Positions 31,601 to 42,648 of a stretch of DNA of 64,000 bases are shown here, in pieces. Every line of letters starts with the position of its first letter. Within the stretch, counting starts at the first letter, position 1. This stretch comes from Takakia lepidozioides. Taxonomy: Eukaryota; Streptophyta; Takakiopsida; Takakiales; Takakiaceae. A program made the position numbers and the translations under genes. The DNA lies in assembly GCA_030704615.1 (NCBI GenBank), contig CM060734.1, forward strand, positions 36,286,042 to 36,350,041. Reading direction: 5' to 3'. Below the pieces are notes generated by a model, which made no database searches, was not told the DNA's origin, and saw only the letters and a list, made by a program, of their open reading frames with translations.

Positions 31601-34366
31601 TTGATAATGTCCTTGAATGGCGTTGACGACATTCACATCCGGAGTTTTTGAGAGGTCCTCAGAGTTATGTAAATTTTTGTAATGTCCATAGAGGTTACAG
31701 TGAGGGTTCCTCACTTCATTTTGCTGAATGTCAATGCAGACATTCAGTTGTTCTGCATTGTTTTTGCCTCTTGCGAGGAATCTGGAGGCTTGATAAGCTC
31801 TGTTATGAGAAATCCAAAGTGAATGTCGTTGACGACATTCACTTCTGTGTCTGTATTATTCACCAGCGACAATTCGAATTTACATGGATTGGGAGCTAAG
31901 TAATTGGATCCTTGTTGGTATTTTTTTGAATGGCGTTGACGCCATTCACATACAGTGTTGTTGTGAGGTCCTCAGTGATATGTTCGTTATGAATGTGCAT
32001 TGAGTTTTCCTGGAGGGTTCCTTACTCGAGTTTATGATTTCCATCATGTGAGTTTGCTTCATTTGAGGAATAATTAGGCTTGATTAGTGAATGTCGTTGA
32101 CGACATTCACTTCTATGTCTGTGTCATTCAAAAACGATAGTTTGCATTCACCTGGATTAGGGTGTATTTACAATATCATTGAATGGAATGTTTTGAATGG
32201 CGTTGACGACATTCACATCTGGAGCATTCGTGTGGTCCTGAATGGTCCTTGGAGCAGTTCTCAGAGCCATTTCAATCTATGTTTTTTTCATTCTCTTCTA
32301 CTTGCATCTTACTCACTGAGTGCTTTTGTGGGTTGGGATTTATCTCCTTTTTTCACGTACACGAAATATGTGCTTATGGAAGGAAATCACCTGAGCGGAA
32401 TTCCAGACTATCTTGACATGTGGTCGGACCCTGCAAACGATCCAACCATGTATACTGCAGGGATATTGAAGGACTGGAGTCCTTCTCACTTCAGAGACTG
32501 TGGGTGGTACCTTGACTGCCCACCGGAGCACACGACCTTTCAAGAACAGCATATGAAATACTTGAACAATAACGTTGAGATGCTGGCGCCTTTGACTGAC
32601 AAAGAGTACCAACGAAACATAGCAACATTGGCTGCCAAGGAGCCTGATGCTCAGGGAACGCCGCAGAAGGGAAAGAAGGCGGGCCGCAAACCAAAAGACA
32701 AGGCTGTTGATGTCATAGCCATCTCACCAGCAAAGCCAAAGGACAAAGACAAGTCCAAAGAGAAGGAAAAGGACAAGGGGAAGGAGAAAGAAAAGGAGAT
32801 GGAGAGTGGGCAGGACTTTACTGCTGGAAGATATACCCGCACTGTTCAGTGCGTGATCGATGCCAAGCCACACCCTTCCCGTTCTGATTCGGCAGGAGAG
32901 ATGAAAATTGTTAATGAGGGTTGGCTGTCGATGATGCAGAGTTGAAAGAGATAATACACTGGGGTGCCATCCCCTACCTGGGACAATATAATCTCATTCC
33001 TCAATCTGGTGAGAATTCCAGTTTCTTTCCTTTTTCTCTGAAAGTTTCGTTGGCAGTATTTCAGTCTCGTTCTTTGAAAACATTATTGCCATCGTTCTTA
33101 TAAAAAACATGTCTGTTGCAGGTGAGCACCTTCGTGTGCGGTGTGCAGAAAACTTATGCGGCCGACATTGTCATTCTCGACATCCCGGATGGCCATGAAG
33201 TTTTGCGCACATGGAATTGTGTGAACAGCCTCTACCTTGTGAAACGGGGTTTCCCTGGTCAGCTGGTATGCCGTCTCCCTTCTGCTTGTGCTTTCATGAT
33301 GAGTTTCAATGTTCTCTGCAGCTCCACTCTAGTATAATCTGTTATGATCGACACCGATCATCACCGATTCGTGATTTTTTTGTGTCTGAGTTCTGAATAG
33401 CCAATGTACACACTTCCACTACAGATTGTGTTTACCACACTAACCTGCTATCTTTGGCAGACGAGGATGTTCGAGGCGATCTGCCTGCGGAGGATTCGCA
33501 CCTCAAAGACACCATCCTCCATCCGCAGCTTTGAGATTTCTGACCAGGGTTGTTTCGTCAACCCCCCCCTATGAGCCCCATGTCGATGACATTTTGTACA
33601 ACTTCATGCAGTCCAGTCAGACTCTGAAGAGACCAGATGGCACTCCCTGGAGAGGTGCAAAGGAAAAGTCCCCAGCGTTCATGCAAATACTGCTGGAGTC
33701 ATGCAGCCACCGCTTTGCACGGGTGGTCGATCTTTCTGTGTCCACAGGTTCGTTCTTTCCCTTCCGAATTGGTTTTCTTTCAACAGTTTCATCTGCTTAA
33801 ATCCCCCCCACCAAACTGTTCATGTCATCATGTCTGGTGCAGGAGCAACTTACCATGCATGCAAGGCAGGCGGAAGAAGCTTTTTTGGCATGGAGGGTGA
33901 TTCTGACCTCTACAACACAGTGCTCCTCCCCCTTTTGTCTAGCTCCACTTCAGGCACACAGACTGATCGGATTCAAATTCGAAATGATGACGATCCCGAA
34001 GATAAGCAGGTCGACAACGACTTTTCATGTAAGTAAGTGCTAAACCTTCTTTGGGAGCCATACTCAATTTCTCAATAACATCAAAGTTACAGTAATAACT
34101 TTTTCAGGCTGTCTTTCAGGAAAGGCAGCGGTGGATCTTCAGGAGATACAGTCATTTCTGGCGAGTCTGTTTTCGACAGCCCCCTTTCCAATTTTCTGCT
34201 TCCTGTTTATGCCGAAGCAATGGCACTTCACGCGGCCGAGTCCCTATCCCCTGACTTTTTAGTGGCCAGCCGTAGGTGTATCCAGCGTGGATCCGGTGTT
34301 CTAAAATACTTAGACTTAGATGCAGAGGAAGCGGGGATACATTGTACTGACTCTGAGTCAGACTGA
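28629..34366 (+). CDS. ParB/sulfiredoxin-like plus permuted N6/N4 DNA methyltransferase-like protein, ten exons
   Basis: Exons read as 28629-28925, ~29660-30290, 30385-30577, 30662-31099, 31185-31411, ~32371-33008, 33122-33265, 33461-33747, 33843-34032 and 34120-34366; most have GT-AG borders and keep phase. Exon 1 is charged with a nuclear-localisation-like K/R cluster. Exon 2 contains W-D-G-N-H-R-L-L-A-W, typical of ParB/sulfiredoxin-type folds. Exon 6 has a Lys/Glu-rich linker. Exon 7 has D-I-V-I-L-D-I-P-D-G, in the place of the D-P-P-Y motif. Exons 8-9 join to D-L-S-V-S-T-G followed by G-R-S-F-F-G-M-E-G-D, in the place of the AdoMet motif D-P-F-x-G-S-G...G-R-x-x-G-x-E. Motif IV precedes motif I, as in the PF01555 beta class. 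Indels near 32925 and in a C run near 33560 break the frame, and the exon 6/7 phase does not fit. The degenerate catalytic motifs make activity uncertain. Confidence 0.65.
28990..29615. repeat. Intron 1 repeats with GTCGTTAACG-type dyads
   Basis: A block of about 170 bp containing GATCATACAGTCTGTCTGAT occurs twice (29104 and 29274). Short imperfect dyads such as GTCGTTAACGCC and GTCGCTAACGACC recur at about 29000, 29182, 29476 and 29601. Confidence 0.75.
31490..32220. repeat. Intron 5 array of 20-bp palindromes
   Basis: GAATGTCGTTGACGACATTC or its GAATGGCG variant recurs at about 31492, 31614, 31822, 31930, 32089 and 32198, with a decayed copy near 31726. Both arms pair perfectly around a TTGA loop in several copies (for example 31930). 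The sequences between also repeat in two alternating types. The array lies wholly within one intron of the methyltransferase-like gene. Confidence 0.9.
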
Positions 34367-34487
34367 ACTGTATTCTTTTAATATTCATTTTCATACTATC
34401 TGGAAAACGTTGAATCCCCTTCCTTCACCGTAGTTGTTCCTTTAGAACAAATAATAATCACATAATCAACTTTCATTTAAATTAAAA

Positions 34488-34860
34488 TATGTATGAATCC
34501 ATCTCACAAACCTCCCTGACTCTTCTCATATCCATTGTGCATTCATCTATAGTGTATTCATGCGTGCTCCATTCATGAATTTTTTCCTTTGTTCAACATC
34601 CATTGTACATTCATCCTCTGTACTCTTTAATCCACCCCACAAACCTTCCACACTCATTTCATATACGTTGTGCATTCGTCAAAAGTTTTGGTCATGCATC
34701 TTCCTGTCATGAATTTTTGTCATTGCTCAACATCCATTATACATTCATCCATTTTACTCTTATCCATCCCTCATTCATCCATCTACATTCATTTTTCACA
34801 CTCATCCATCTGTTTATCATCCAACTGTACATTCATCCATCCTTTATTCAATGTCTTTTA
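34488..34860. repeat. Imperfect tandem repeat downstream of the methyltransferase-like gene
   Basis: Blocks of about 130 bp containing CATCCATTGTACATTCATCC and CATGAATTTTT are repeated two to three times. The sequence is AT-rich and non-coding. Confidence 0.7.
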
Positions 34861-34924
34861 TTATGTCGTCCAGCTTGTTTCCGCGGTAAAGGGTGCCAAT
34901 CCGCGGGAATACACTCTACTTCTT

Positions 34925-35065
34925 TCTGGGCGCGTGGTGACGCGGCCTTCACGTGTGATGACGTGGAGTGAGCCCCGTGACGTGGCATTTGCGCAAGGTG
35001 ACGTGGCATGAGCGCTCACGCGCTCACGTGACCAGGCTCACGCCAAGGCATCCCTGTATACATGG
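34925..35065 (-). repeat. Right terminal region of the MULE
   Basis: Several GACGTGGCAT and GCTCACG units end in GGCTCACGCCA and then GTATACATGG at 35056-35065, the inverted counterpart of the left end at 23647. Confidence 0.6.
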
Positions 35066-35452
35066 CTGCAGATGAACGCCTCCTGCCCACTTTGCAGGCA
35101 AATCTTCTGATATTTTTCCTTTATGCAGACGATCATTCTGCGCTGACTTTCCAGATACATTTTATATTTGTTGAGGGAACAATTTAGAGCCTGTAGTTCA
35201 GCTCCTGCGTTCGCGTTGGATGGCACAGACAAAGCTGACATGCGCAGATGAAACAACTCATGTGCTTGTCAGACCACCTGTTGACCATTGTTTTTCTCAT
35301 TCAACATTTTGTTGACCTATCTCCCCCCCGCTTTAGCGATTCCACTGTTTTAGCTGTTCCTCTTCTCTTAGGCTCGATTGCCGCCATATCCTCTGCCCCC
35401 GTCTTCAACGTGCCACGCGAAGTGCTGCTCGTTGTTGCCGAGCTTCCCCACC
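35066..35452. other. Spacer between the MULE end and the coiled-coil gene
   Basis: No supportable gene. The segment may hold the promoter and 5' leader of the gene starting at 35453. Confidence 0.4.
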
Positions 35453-36146
35453 ATGGGCTACAAGTTTTTCATTGCACTTCTTTTAAGTATCTGTATGTTA
35501 TCTTCGGCTAAGTTTCACCCCCCCAAAGATCTCTTCCAGGGCGGCCGAGAACAACACCGGTACATATTGGTGTTTCGTGATAAGCACCTTGAAATATATC
35601 ACTGCGGCAGGCTCTACGGGTGGAAGTTCTACAATCCCCATTCTTTGTTTCAGGAAACGGAGTATGCAGCGAAGGACGCATGCATGGATGTTGTTGCGCC
35701 TTCTACGACATTTTCAATGTCAGAAATTGCACGAGTTGGACAACTCCTTGAAGTTCAGAAGAGCATCACTGATGGACTACGGAAAGATGTTGTGGAGTTG
35801 ACATCTCGAAGAAATAGATATGTAGAGAAGGTGAGAATGCAAAAGGTCCTCATGGATGACCGTTTAATAGGGCTCTCAGAGGCTTGTGATGAGCAACATC
35901 AGGTCCATACCAGTTTACTACAAAGTATGGCACATCGTGGACAGTTGAAGGAACAGCTGGCTGATAATGTCATTGGTTGCATTGAGGATGAGGCGGCTGC
36001 AACAAGTGTGAAAGGGGATGACGGACCATGTCCACAGAGAGAAAATATTGACATTGAGGCCTCGATGAAAGAGGTGGAGGAAGAAATAGTTCAGTTGGAG
36101 AAGAGGTTTCAAATTTGTGAGGGTAACAAGTTGAGGATGCAGAAGA
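35453..36146 (+). pseudogene. 5' part of a coiled-coil/RING-like gene, cut by the CACTA insertion
   Basis: The ATG at 35453 is in a good Kozak setting (CCACCATGG). About 230 residues follow. The first 20 are hydrophobic (F-F-I-A-L-L-L-S-I-C-M-L), but a possible intron nearby means a signal peptide cannot be assumed. From about residue 90 the sequence is heptad-rich (K-E-V-E-E-E-I-V-Q-L-E-K-R). The frame runs into the CACTA end at 36147. Beyond the other end of the insertion (63546 on) a further coiled-coil segment follows in the compatible frame, interrupted by one TGA. I do not recognise the family. Confidence 0.6.
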
Positions 36147-36790
36147 CACTACAGCAAATGGGGGGGGGTTTGCGACGCCAGCCGCGACCCCGCGCGGCGC
36201 CGAGCGTGTGACGCCAACCCCGCGAAGCGTGTTTGCGACGTCGGGCCGTCGCGGCAAAACCACGTGGGTCGCCACCTGGCGCCGGGGCCAGGCGGCAACG
36301 CCTGGCCGTCGCACGGAGTGATGAAGGGCAAATGGCAGCCCTTCCGTGCGACACCCAAGCGTTGCCCCCAGCGAAGGGCAGAAGGCAGCCCTTTCTAGCG
36401 ACGGCCGCTCGTCGCACACCGGAAAAAAAAACCCTTTCTTGCCATTTCTTTCATCGCAGCCCTCTCTTGCGATGCCAGGCCGTCATATGGTGGCATGAAG
36501 GGCAAAAGGCCCCTGCGACGGCCGGGCGTCGCAAACTGCCCGGCTGCCCTATTCTTGCAAAAAATAAAAACGGGTCACAGTTTGCGACGGCTGGCCGTCG
36601 CCGTGTGCGACCCCCGGCCTCATTAATCCATTAAAAAAAAACAGGTCGCAGATGGCGACGGTTGGCCGTCGCCGTTTGCGACCCCCGGCCTAAAAACCGC
36701 GTCGCAAGTGGCGACGCGTGGGGGTCACAGGCAGCGACAGTAGGGCTTTCTAGGTTTAGGTTTAGGGCCTTTGGGGGTTCTTAGTTTTTT
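36147..36790 (+). repeat. Left terminal and subterminal repeats of the CACTA element
   Basis: After the CACTA terminus, many direct and inverted GCGACG/CGTCGC units occur, as in GCGACGGCTGGCCGTCGCC-like hairpins near 36585-36605 and 36655-36675. The region ends in a TTTAGGTTTAGGGCCTTTGG stretch that recurs inverted at about 42360. Confidence 0.85.
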
Positions 36791-37237
36791 TTTTTTTTTC
36801 ATATAGTATTGGGGTAGGGTGTTTGTTTTTCTTTATGGTTTAGCTTATTGTTGTGGACCTTCTTGTAGATTGTGACATTCATTTTGATAATTCACTTAAT
36901 ATCACATATGTATGTGTTGCTCCAACATATTCATTGCCTCTGCCGTCTTTCTTGAAAGACTATCAGCCACAGCCATATTTGATGAATCATAGAAATAAAG
37001 TACAATATGCATGTACATGTACAATCAATCGAAGGGATGGGTCCAGTTCGGTGCGAGCATTGTTATGTAGCTTTGATTTTGTGTCTAATCAACTTGAACA
37101 TCATCATCCGGAGCCTCATCATCCTCATCAAGCTGCAAGTCTTCTTGGTCATCGGAGTCATCGTCATAAATGGCCCGGCCCTCAAAAGGCACCTCCGAAT
37201 CATCCTCCACCTCGTTGTCAATGGCCGTGTCTTCGTC

Positions 37238-40200
37238 TCATTCTCCAACATCCGTATCTTCTAAAACTTCATCATATAGGGTCCAAGATGCATTGTCCGG
37301 GGCGTCATCATCCTCTCCGTCCACTGCAATTGCCTCACCCCATGGAGATCCGAGACCATGATAGATATGTCTTCCTCTTGGCTGAGCATGCACAACCACC
37401 TTCCAATTCCCCCTTCTTGTTTTATCATCGGAGAAGAAAACTTGCTCCATGTCTGAAGGTCGTGAAAAAGGCTCATCGGAGGGACGATGAGTAGGGTTGA
37501 GCCGAGATGCATTGACGCGTGTGAAACCACAATCATCTTGCACTAGTGTTGCGGAGGGCCCCACAAGATGTGGCTGAAACCACTTTCCCTTGAAGAAAAG
37601 AGGCCGATACATTGTATACTGAAGTTGGAGTATGCTCTCAAGCTCTCCAATGTACTCAAGTTTGCTCATAGCAGGTCGTGTATCTCCCTTGCCCCACACG
37701 GAGTCTTGCCAATATGTGGCACACAAGCCATAATCAAAGGTTGTTTTGCGCTTCATGTCAAGAGCACGAATGCGGAAATGACGACCGTAAACCCAAACCG
37801 TCGTGTATGAGGTCGCGAATTGAGAGGGGCCCATTGCAATGTCTTGCACCAAATCTGAAACCACCTCTCATTGAGCAACGGCGTCATAGACTGAAGTCCA
37901 AAGCCACTGTTGGAATGAACTTAGAGGCTGCAATTCCATGGGCAAATTTTGTGAAGGAACATTCCGGCGGCCCGCTCCTCGTCGTGGGCGTCTAGTAACC
38001 GGCCTTGGATGGTTCCGCCTCCATGCAAGCGTCTCATCCTCTCATTGCTGAACAAGATTATTGTATCTTGCCTCCCATTCATGTATGGATGGGGTGTTCT
38101 TCAGTATGAAGTCATGCGTTTGCTCAATCACCAAGATCGGCAATTTGACCCTCTTCGATTTTTTGGGCAAAACGCTGTCATTGGTTCGTGCATCCTCCTC
38201 TTCCTTCCACATCCGAGGGGCTTCCTCATCCACCCTTGCCATGTACTCCGTGCAATAGAACATAGCTTCTTGCAACGTATACCCCTCCGCCATGCTACCC
38301 TTCGGGTGCGCCATTTGTCTTACAAATCCTTTCAAAGTCTTCATATAACGCTCAAGGAAGTACATCCACCGAGAATGAACGGGGCCGGCAATCGAAGCAT
38401 CTTCCACTAAGTGCACTACCAAGTGCACTTGGATGTCAAAGAAGGAGGGAGGAAGGTGCATCTCCAACATACACATTACCTCCGCCGCCTCCTTCTTCAT
38501 GCGTGGAAAATCTGCTTCTTCCAACTCTTTGGAGCAAATCCACCGGAACAAGCCTCCCAATCTATAGATTGTCTCACGAACCTCGGGAGTCAATGTCCCA
38601 CGTACTGCAATGGGCAAGATGTCTTGCAATAGATTGTGGTAGTCATGAGACTTCAAACCATGGACCTCGTCTTCTTCGCTGAACTTCGTACGGAGGGATG
38701 ACCCATAACCAGTTGGTGTTCGGACAGCACTTATGGTGGCTATCATTTTCTTGTATTCCTCTTTTGTCCATTGCCAAGGTGCGCGCCTATACTTCCACCG
38801 TACAACACCCTTTGGGTCCACACCATTTTGTTCGGCCCATAGATGGCGCATGCGACCCTGCTCCTCAAGCTCCTTTCTAACACCGAGAGAATCTCCTTTT
38901 GCAGCCACTCCCTTCTTTGCCGGCGTGCCATGAAGAACCCGAAAAAAGGACGAGCAGACATTCTTCTCAATATGCATGGGATCTAGAAGATGACGAATCT
39001 TCAAGTCCTACATATATCCCCACCCACAAAGACTTACACAAATGTTTTTACGTGAAAGTGACAATGCAACGCATACCAAATGTGCAATATCACATGCATG
39101 CATAGGGATATTGACGGTGTTTTTGTGGAATATGTACTGCCCAATATGACAACTCGTAGAAGATTGAAAGTCGTTTCATGCCCCGGGCACATCCACTTCA
39201 CTGTCCATGCCCGCATGGGCTTCCTTCCATCGGTCCTCCCAAAACTGCCTGGACGGTGTCATAGAGGGGGGACGTACTTCCTCTTTCCCATCAAACAAAT
39301 GTTTCCCTCTTCTTCTCCATCAATGGCTCATAGGAAGAAATTTGCGGTAGTTGGGATACACCATCTTGAAGATGGCGGAAGCTATGTGCATCAAGATCAT
39401 CGCCACAATGCAAGCATGCACGGTACCCTTTGGTGCTTAGCCCCGAGCAAACAGTTAGTCTTATACTACACATCCCGCCACATTAGCAAAAACAAAAAGT
39501 TGTCATGTGCATGGCCCATAATGTTTATCTACTCTACTACGGTGCACAAGACTGTCGCCGCTACTTCAATCAATCCTAATCCTCATCGATATTATCCGGC
39601 ATTGACAAGTGAATGTATGCGGGTTGTTCATGGGGAACATAATATACCTAGATAATCATGCATTGTCCAAAGCAAGATGTCTCTCATCTGAAAAGATTGT
39701 CCGGCCATAGGGTCAAGTGAAGCATCCAATGCTGGGACCCCCCTCCATAGCTCTTTAAGTTCATCAACAAGAGGTCGCAAGTACGTGTCCATGTTTGCCA
39801 CTTGTTTTTTCCCTATGAGACATTCACATGATTGTTTCAATGCTCCACCAATATGCAGATTATACTACAAAATGAATCACACGTCTTACTCCATGATTAT
39901 GTCACTCATCAATCTTGCATCCGAATTGCGTCAGAGATCAGAAGTTTAATGTAAAGTCGAAGGCAATAATAAACATGAAATGAGTACACTCACCTGGCAC
40001 AATGGCAGCCAACATGATATGGTTTTTTTCTTAAAGATACGGAGGGATGTTGTAATTCACCATGGTCACCGGCCAAGTGGAATGACTACATGACTGGACA
40101 GAGAATAGGTTGACCCCATCCGAGGAGAAGCCGAGGTGGACATGTCGTGGGTCCTCCAAGAGAAAAGGCCACATCTCTTCAATATGCCTCCATGCTTGTG

Positions 40201-41971
40201 AATCTTGTGGCCCGCACACCTTTCCTAGGGGGCTCCGATGCGAGGCGTGCCATCTCATGAGTCTAGCCAATTCGGGGCTTCGGTACTGTGCCCTCAATCG
40301 CGGGATGATCGGAAAGTAATGCATTTTCTAGGATGAAATACCTCACGCCCCCCACATCCCGGGAGAACTCGTATGATGCAAATAGTTTGCTGCCAGCCCT
40401 AATAGTCCTACTAGCACATGTCATCACAAACATGTGCATCCCCTCACAGTATACTGACGTATGACCACAAAAGCTCTCATGCCCATCGCTTCGCTCGTCC
40501 CATACTACATTGGTTCTCCTAGGATGACCAGAAGAACTATTGACCAACCCAGCAACATTGCCGAAGATGTCAGGTCACCATTACAAAATCTGATCTCAAT
40601 GGAAGACAACCCCCGTCTACGTACATCTTGTCCGTTGACATACAAAATGTAGGGTAGGATGTATGGGGCTTCGAGGCGTAATATACGGAACTCCGCGGAA
40701 ATGTAGTATGGACCGTAGTAGGGAAACAAGTCCACCATGCTGTTTCTCCGAGGAGAAACCACAATATCATTGACCGTGAATAAACCCCGACCCATAGCAG
40801 GGTCTGTAGCGGCTCTCACAACATACCATCTCCCCCTATACTCGAACTCCACATTTTCTCAGATGGGGGTGGGAGGGTCGAGATGATTCCCCCAACAACG
40901 AGGCTGGATGGTCCTCAGTAACATAGTCCTATGCACTTCCCATCGGGGGCGAGGATCCGGCTCAGGCCGCCCAAGCCGAAGGGGAGGAAACCTAGGGCGA
41001 AGCCGACCCCTCCTAGGGGTTTGGGGGGCACATGCACGGTGGTGGTGGTGGTGGAGGTGGAAGTGGTACTGCTGGCGGAGGAGATGAAAGTGGAGGTGGT
41101 TGAGGATGGAATGTCGGAGGTGCAGATGGAGATACAACGTCCGGATCAGGTACAACCGGAGGTGGATCAGGCAAAGAAACAGACGGGGGGGGAGGCCACA
41201 ATCAGGGGGACCGCCTGAGGAAACTGGAGGGGGGGGGTCCTGCTCGTCGCCGGCCATAACGCCTACGACACCTATGATACCCCTCGACCCTACGCATCTC
41301 ATCTACGTGCTGCTGGGGGAACCAACTGGTCACATCGGACACATGCTCTGGCACAAATTCTGCAAGTAGACCGGCGCGAAATGCCTCCTGTGCAATGTGA
41401 TTGCGAGCTTGGGCATCAAGTCGTGGCTGCAATGTGCGTAGTGAACGACGCATCAATACTTATGTCGTAATTTTGATTCATGTATGCTTACCAATCATAC
41501 TATATTATTAGATAAACCTAAATGTACCTTAAATGAATGTTAATGAGAGGGGTGGGAAAAACACTCACCTTTGCCGCATCCGCAATCTTGTTCTTCTTGT
41601 AATGTTTTTCGACAACATGCGGTCGTCGCCTCGGTGGTCTGGTGCCGCCCGGCGGTACCCGTTCCCAACACTTAGTGCACCAACACTCAATCCTGTCGGG
41701 GGGGGGGGGGGTCAAAGGTGGATGTGGTTGGACGGGGTGGCCCGCGAGGGGGCAACCCGCGGCGCGCCCGACTCGATCCCGGAGTGTCAACATCCTCCGC
41801 ATCACCTGAAATTTGGCCCCGGTCCCTTCTACGATTGTGCCCGGCAGCCTGTATTGGATTAGGTGCAATGGGTGCCTCCTCGCCACGAAAAATGGTCGCT
41901 CTAGGGCCACAATCGATATGTGGTACTACCTCCCCATCCTCGAGGGAGACGGGTCGATGTTTCTTCACCAT
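37238..41971 (-). pseudogene. CACTA Tnp2 transposase, decayed
   Basis: Pieces in order on the minus strand are as follows. An N-terminal C-W-C-T-K-C zinc-like region lies near 41690. The Transposase_21 core is at about 40350-38880 (W-P-V-T-M-V-N-Y-N-I-P-P; W-R-G-V-P-A-L-D; K-G-Y-R-A-C-L-H-C; L-D-P-M-H-I-E-K-N-V). DUF4218 is at about 38650-38270 (L-P-P-S-F-F-D-I-Q-V-H-L; R-W-M-Y-F-L-E-R-Y-M-K). DUF4216 is at about 37860-37330 (S-D-M-E-Q-V-F-F). The family's full domain order is present, but frames change many times upstream of 39004; some breaks may be introns. The last ~320 residues of the DUF4218 part are one open frame. Confidence 0.88.
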
Positions 41972-42349
41972 CCCATCCTAATTAACACACACCACCAACA
42001 CTTTCATTTCTCAAAAACCGTTGGCAAGAAATCCCTATGCCTCAGCCTCGGGGCTTTCAAAATTGGTAACCAAAGGCGGAGCATCCCTATGGTGCTAGAG
42101 CCCAAGACAATAAATCCTTCCTCTCGTTCTCTCTTCAAGATGCTCACACTTTGGAAAAAATTGTTGAGACCCAACGCTTTGCGATTATCAGATTGAACCA
42201 CATTTTGGGTATGTGAATCCTAATTACACCGTTTATCCTTTTAACCCCAAGACCCACAACCAGAACCGCCAATCCAAAACCCAACACCATAAAGAAAAGC
42301 AAACACCATAACCCAGTACCATATGAAAATATAAATAAATAAAATAAAA

Positions 42350-42640
42350 ACTAAGAAACCCAAAAGGCCCTAAACCCTAAATCCATAAAGGCCGACCGTC
42401 GCCTTCTGCGACACCCTGGTATCGCATTGGACGACGAGGTTTTTTTATATTTTTTACCTGGGGGCCGCACCCCGCGACGAACAGCCGTCGCGGGGGGCGA
42501 CGTGTTTTTTTATTTATGGGGCCGGGAGTCGCAAGAAACGACGGCCAGCCATCGCAATCTTCATTTTTACATTTCAAAAAAGGGCGGGCGCAGGCGTGCG
42601 ATGGCCGGGCGTCGCACGTGGGCGGGCCATGCCCTTTTTT
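42350..42640 (-). repeat. Inner copy of CACTA subterminal repeats
   Basis: The segment begins with CCAAAAGGCCCTAAACCCTA, the inverted counterpart of 36750-36780. It continues with CGTCGC/GCGACG units (for example GACGGCCAGCCATCGC). It looks like the right end of a CACTA element, but no TAGTG terminus is visible; similarity ends near CCCCCAAGTG at about 42648. Confidence 0.75.
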
Positions 42641-42648
42641 TCCCCCAA

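Larger units (their letters stand above)
23647..35065. mobile_element. MULE-like DNA transposon carrying a divergently transcribed ParB/DNA-methyltransferase-like gene
   Basis: The left end starts CCCTGTATACC and has TGGCGTGAGC about 20 bases further in. The right end, read inward on the minus strand, starts CCATGTATAC and has TGGCGTGAGC at a similar distance. Both subterminal regions are rich in GACGTGGC and GCGTGAGCG units. Between them lie a broken SWIM-type transposase (minus) and a ten-exon gene (plus) transcribed away from a shared central region. No clear target-site duplication is visible, so exact ends are approximate. Confidence 0.65.

Noticed and set aside
36853-37494. Plus-strand open frame of 213 residues
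   Set aside because: It is the antisense of the DUF4216 part of the CACTA transposase and has a low-complexity His/Pro-rich product.
41013-41201. Proline-rich protein encoded near 41.0-41.2 kb
   Set aside because: It is a GGT/GGA microsatellite read as Pro-rich sequence within the decayed Tnp2 region, with no independent gene evidence.
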